Assembly (NCBI GenBank): GCA_964413935.1
Contig: CAYPTY010000011.1
Coordinates: forward strand, 1 to 64,000
Reading direction: 5' to 3'
DNA length: 64,000 bases
Source of the DNA: CAYPTY01 sp964413935
GTDB taxonomy: Bacteria; Bacteroidota; Rhodothermia; Balneolales; Balneolaceae
A program made the translations under genes and the position numbers. Below the pieces are notes generated by a model. That model worked only from the letters and a program-made list of their open reading frames with translations. It was not told where the DNA came from and searched no databases. Shown piece by piece: positions 60,636-64,000 of this stretch (its first letter is position 1; each line of letters starts with the position of its first letter).

Positions 60636-62334
60636 ACTCCATATTCTCCGTTTCTGTGTTGCTTTGGTGTCGCTTATCCATGTCTTTCAGTGAAGCAAGG
60701 TTACTTTCATCCAGAGCCGGAAATTTAATAATAAATGTGGTTCCTTTTCCGGTTTCGCTTTCCACTTCGATGCCGGCTCCGTTCAGGTCCACATAATTCT
60801 TGACGATTGACAGTCCAAGTCCGTGTCCTTTGGTGCTTGCAGTCAGTGAATCCTCGACCCGATAGAATTTATCAAAGATATGACGCTGGGCTTTTTTCGG
60901 AATACCCATGCCTTTATCCTGAACCTTGAGTACAATCTCATCCTTCACCTGCTCCAGAAAGTATCCCACATATTTGGTATCCGGACTGTATTTAATAGCA
61001 TTCTCGGTGAGGTTATTCAGTATGGTTTCCAGGCTGTCTGCATCTGCATAAATCTGTGGGAGTGAATCCGGGATGGATGTTTCTACCTCAAAACCCTTTT
61101 GTTCCAGATAGGGACGGTTATTCTCCACAAACTCAAGAGTAAACTGGTTGATCTCAACGGGCACCTGCTGAACGAATGATTCACCCGCATCAGCCTTGGC
61201 CACATCCAGCAGGCTTTCAATCATTTTGCGGAGGCGAATGGCTTCATTATAAATATGATCGCCGTACTTCTTCAGCCTGTCCTCATCCTTAACCCGGCCA
61301 TCAGCAATGTTCTCACCTGCGGCCTGCATCACGGCCAGCGGGGTTTTAAGTTCATGGGTCACATTGGCCAGGAAACCAGCCTGACGCATCGCCAGTTTAC
61401 GTTCTTTCTGGGCTGTGTTAAACATGAAGAACATTGCTCCGATCAGCAAACTTACGGCCGCACCCAGAACAAGCAGGTTCTTGGTCAGGGAATCATTATA
61501 GGCTACCGCTGCCTCAGTGGTGTTGTATTGAATTTTAATATTCCAGTTCTGGAAGAAGTTCGGAAATACCTGCCGATAGTCTACCAGATCCACATCATAG
61601 TCTATGCTGGAAGCATTGGTAGCCAGTACCTCATCCTGAACCCAGTTATGCAGCCATACTGCAACTCCTGATTTATTTTCATCACCAAAGGTTTCGACCA
61701 GCAGGGGTTGGATGTAATCGTTAACCAGATAATCCTGATCGATGATAAAAGTCAGAAAACCGATGATGTTCCGATCGCCGTTTATGTCGATGAGGGCAAT
61801 ATTCATGCTGCGGTGGGTATCAAACTGCACGCTGGTATTCCAGCGGTATTCGATGTCATCCAGTGCAATGCGGGCCCGCGTTCGGGCTACCCCCACTCCA
61901 TCACATATCAGGTCGTTATAATCCCTGGTCGGATCAAATTTGTCATTTTCATTATCGTAGCTGAAAACCCTGCTGTTGCCACAGGGATCGGTATTTTCAG
62001 GGGTGTAGTATACCTCTGAATAAAAACCGCTGTTTGCAGCCTTTTCAATTACTTCCTTGAAATTATCGGGGAATTGTCTGTTTTGTTCGAACTGAGCCTC
62101 CACCGTCGATAAATTGATGCGCCCCAGTCCCCAGAAAGGCTCATACATGGACTGCCGGATTTTGCTGACTACTTCTTCCAGCTGCAGGTTTTTGCGTTCA
62201 CGATCGGTATCCACCATGGTATTCCTAAGAGTGTACAGGGAGTACACATTCATACCAGTGAGGGCGATGATGGCTACAAGTCCGGCTGCGAGCAGAACCC
62301 AGCGGGCAATTCGATTTTTACTGATGGAATTCAT
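60625..62334 (-). CDS. Membrane sensor histidine kinase
   Basis: A 569-residue HisKA kinase. Membrane helices lie near 11-31 and 276-298 (LLVLGAAVSLLIGAMFFMF) and bracket an extracytoplasmic domain of about 245 residues with two Cys (TDPCGNSRVF; DLICDGVG) that could form a disulfide. FLANVTHELKTPLAVMQAAG near residue 328 holds the phosphorylated His; NNLTENAIKYSPD, DKGMGIP and GHGLGLSIVKNYV are the ATP-binding boxes. No HAMP domain is evident. Partner of the adjacent regulator. Confidence 0.93.
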   Translation of the reverse strand: MNSISKNRIARWVLLAAGLVAIIALTGMNVYSLYTLRNTMVDTDRERKNLQLEEVVSKIRQSMYEPFWGLGRINLSTVEAQFEQNRQFPDNFKEVIEKAANSGFYSEVYYTPENTDPCGNSRVFSYDNENDKFDPTRDYNDLICDGVGVARTRARIALDDIEYRWNTSVQFDTHRSMNIALIDINGDRNIIGFLTFIIDQDYLVNDYIQPLLVETFGDENKSGVAVWLHNWVQDEVLATNASSIDYDVDLVDYRQVFPNFFQNWNIKIQYNTTEAAVAYNDSLTKNLLVLGAAVSLLIGAMFFMFNTAQKERKLAMRQAGFLANVTHELKTPLAVMQAAGENIADGRVKDEDRLKKYGDHIYNEAIRLRKMIESLLDVAKADAGESFVQQVPVEINQFTLEFVENNRPYLEQKGFEVETSIPDSLPQIYADADSLETILNNLTENAIKYSPDTKYVGYFLEQVKDEIVLKVQDKGMGIPKKAQRHIFDKFYRVEDSLTASTKGHGLGLSIVKNYVDLNGAGIEVESETGKGTTFIIKFPALDESNLASLKDMDKRHQSNTETENMEYVG

Positions 62335-62410
62335 AACACGCTTATGTTAATGAATTTTCAATTGCATATGCCCGAAATAAAAACTTTTAACAAATAAATG
62401 GCATAAAAAA

Positions 62411-62436
62411 AGCCCTCCCTGCATGCAGGGAAGGCT
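62411..62436 (-). terminator. Rho-independent terminator after the M1 peptidase gene
   Basis: AGCCCTCCCTGCA (62411-62423) mirrored by TGCAGGGAAGGCT (62424-62436), one mismatch, followed on the minus strand by TTTTTT. It lies 20 bases beyond the stop codon at 62456 and separates the peptidase unit from the two-component genes. Confidence 0.85.
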
Positions 62437-62455
62437 TAATCAGGATACAGATCCT

Positions 62456-64000
62456 TTATTTTTCCCAGGTGTTATTAGCCCGCTCAACATCCGGGAAGTA
62501 TATCTCTTTGTCGATGGTGACTTTGGTTACTTCCTTTCCGTTATCCAGTGTGAGGCTGGCTGTTCGGGTACCCTGAAGCCAGGTTTCAGCATCAATACGC
62601 TCATCCTGTGTTCTACCATCGGAATATTCAATGCTAAGCAGTACCGGAAGGATCAGGTTACCGTTATCCCGAATGATGATGGTGGTGGTATTGCCTTCCT
62701 GAGTTACGCTTTCCACGGCCTGATCCATCACCCAGGTTTCGAAGTAATATCCTCTCCAGAAGTAATCCAGATTCTGTCCGCTTACGGTGTTGAAGGTATT
62801 GAACAGGTCGTAGGGTGTTGGGTGTTTATAAGCCCAGTTTTCCATGTAAGTAGTCCAGGCTTCATAAAAGAGTTCTTCACCAAGAATCCCCTGCAATACA
62901 ATGAGTCCGGACCCGGGTTTTGGATAGGATGCCACTCCGTATGCCGGTCCGGGATAGTGATAGTCGGACCATCGCATGATGGGACCTTCATAATCGGTTC
63001 CTGCAATCCAGAGGAAGGCGCTGAATTCACGTTCGCGGCTTTCGGATTCAGGATAGTAATCCCATCGGGCATTGGCTTCATGGAAGGTGGTTGAACCTTC
63101 ATCCATCCAGGCGTGACGACGTTCATTGCTGGAAACGATCATCGGCATCCACATGTGAGCCAGTTCATGGGCGGTCACATCATATAAATTCGGCAGCTGG
63201 GCACGGTTGTAATCGCCCATCAGGGTCATCATCGGAAATTCCATTCCGCCTCCGATGATGCCGGAACCTTCAACTGAGGTCATGTGAGGCCAGGGATAGG
63301 GAATTTGGGTGTATTCAGACAGAAATTTGATGGAATGTGCAGCGAATTCAGCTTCCTTTTCCCATTTCGGGGCCAGCGGTCGCCAGAATGAGTTGATGCG
63401 GGTATAGTCGGTGGTACCGTCTCCATCCAGATCCCCAACCGAAGTGCGTACCCCATCCCACTGTGACTCGAGGGTGGCACTGAAAGCCACATCGCGAACA
63501 TTTTCAGCACGGAAAGACCAGGTAAGCTGTCCATTGTCGCTGCTTCTGGTGGCCAAACCCACTTCATCGGAGCCGACGATGGTCATCACTTCGTCAGAAT
63601 TTCCTGCATCAACATAACGGCTGTATACCTCATCAGCCAGCACTTCTTCGCCATTCAGCAGTTCACCGGTCGACATAACCAGCCATTGTTCAGGAGCCGT
63701 AATGTCGATGGTATAATTTCCGAAGCCGTGGTAAAATTCAGCATTGGAGGTAAAGGTGTCCAGAAACCATCCTTCCAGGTCATCATAAACCCGCACATGC
63801 GGATAGTAGTAGGCTAGATAGAATAGATTATCCTGGCTGTGGCCCATGCGTGCGCCTGCTCCGCGTTGTGGTATGGCAAAATCCCAGTCTATTTCAAAAG
63901 TGCGGCTGGAATCAGGCATCAGGGGTTGTGGTAAAATCACAATCATGTTGGTTCCCTGAATGTTATAACCCGGCTGATTCCGGTTTACGGGCTGTAGTTC
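62456..64000 (-). CDS. M1-family metallopeptidase (5' end outside the window)
   Basis: The open frame continues without a stop to base 64000, so at least 514 C-terminal residues are here and the N-terminus is missing. GGMEFPMMTLMGDYNRAQ carries the GxMEN-like exopeptidase motif (here GGMEFP) and VTAHELAHMWMPM the zinc HExxH, with the third ligand Glu in HAWMDEGSTTF. Near 63760-63880 is the N-terminal beta-domain. Bacteroidota-type secreted aminopeptidases look like this. An internal ATG at 63946 is unlikely to be the true start. Confidence 0.9.
   Translation of the reverse strand, partial: ELQPVNRNQPGYNIQGTNMIVILPQPLMPDSSRTFEIDWDFAIPQRGAGARMGHSQDNLFYLAYYYPHVRVYDDLEGWFLDTFTSNAEFYHGFGNYTIDITAPEQWLVMSTGELLNGEEVLADEVYSRYVDAGNSDEVMTIVGSDEVGLATRSSDNGQLTWSFRAENVRDVAFSATLESQWDGVRTSVGDLDGDGTTDYTRINSFWRPLAPKWEKEAEFAAHSIKFLSEYTQIPYPWPHMTSVEGSGIIGGGMEFPMMTLMGDYNRAQLPNLYDVTAHELAHMWMPMIVSSNERRHAWMDEGSTTFHEANARWDYYPESESREREFSAFLWIAGTDYEGPIMRWSDYHYPGPAYGVASYPKPGSGLIVLQGILGEELFYEAWTTYMENWAYKHPTPYDLFNTFNTVSGQNLDYFWRGYYFETWVMDQAVESVTQEGNTTTIIIRDNGNLILPVLLSIEYSDGRTQDERIDAETWLQGTRTASLTLDNGKEVTKVTIDKEIYFPDVERANNTWEK

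Noticed and set aside
1..64000. tRNA, rRNA, prophage, insertion sequence, toxin-antitoxin or defence genes
   Set aside because: None could be supported on reading the coding content and gaps; the gaps are short and hold only promoter- or terminator-like sequence.

Overview
The window looks like a chromosomal segment of a Gram-negative, aerobic, heterotrophic bacterium of the Bacteroidota/Balneolota/Rhodothermota neighbourhood. Balneolales-like is my best guess; it is an inference, not a database result. The supporting signs are promoters close to the Bacteroidetes TTG-N19..21-TAnnTTTG form, few strong Shine-Dalgarno sites, several TTG/GTG starts, an L17 with a long acidic tail, and a fused alpha/beta 2-oxoacid dehydrogenase E1. 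I see no tRNA or rRNA gene, no CRISPR array, no prophage and no insertion sequence. Gene density is very high and no gene-free stretch exceeds about 300 bases, apart from one holding a decayed M56 peptidase gene.

Region 1 (1-14,955) is the tail of tuf followed by one continuous S10-spc-alpha ribosomal super-operon (rpsJ to rplQ) with secY, map, infA and rpoA, closed by a clear intrinsic terminator. Oddities are the absence of rpmD (L30) between rpsE and rplO, a cysteine-free L36, and an L17 with a charged extension of roughly 120 residues. Region 2 (15,000-29,000) is mixed: a translationally overlapping acyl-CoA dehydrogenase / zinc-less sirtuin / SGNH hydrolase trio, a secreted glycine-rich repeat protein, an SDR divergent from a HisC-like aminotransferase, a fused 2-oxoacid dehydrogenase E1, an orphan HAMP-PAS-HisKA_2 kinase, an AlkD-like glycosylase and a DUF3667-like membrane protein.

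Region 3 (26,255-48,596) is a large catabolic block. On the minus strand, paaA-B-C-D-G-H-I-J-Y, an unknown gene, paaZ and a crotonase form a tightly packed phenylacetate operon behind a promoter with an inverted-repeat operator. Divergently, hppD and hmgA carry tyrosine catabolism to maleylacetoacetate, followed by a secreted M24 peptidase and an acyl-CoA ligase. Then a hotdog thioesterase faces a fatty-acid beta-oxidation operon: long-chain acyl-CoA ligase, FadB/N-like multifunctional enzyme, thiolase and a 2,4-dienoyl-CoA-reductase-like SDR. Together these turn aromatic amino acids, phenylacetate and fatty acids into acetyl-CoA, succinyl-CoA and fumarate precursors. The phenylacetate-CoA ligase (PaaK) and the epoxidase reductase (PaaE) are not in the window.

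Region 4 (48,600-64,000) is accessory and stress-related: a small secreted protein behind phased GTTAACT repeats, a divergent Gfo/Idh/MocA protein, a PspC protein, a BlaI repressor with its operator and a decayed M56 (BlaR1-type) partner, a LOG-like protein, an FeS-type photolyase and a class II photolyase bracketing two uncharacterised membrane proteins, rarA, an ammonium transporter, a flavin reductase, an OmpR-type two-component system and a 5'-truncated M1 metallopeptidase. The least explained items are the photolyase-bracketed membrane pair, the 145-residue protein inside the paa operon, the acidic L17 tail, and the phased repeat arrays at 46,467 and 49,117.
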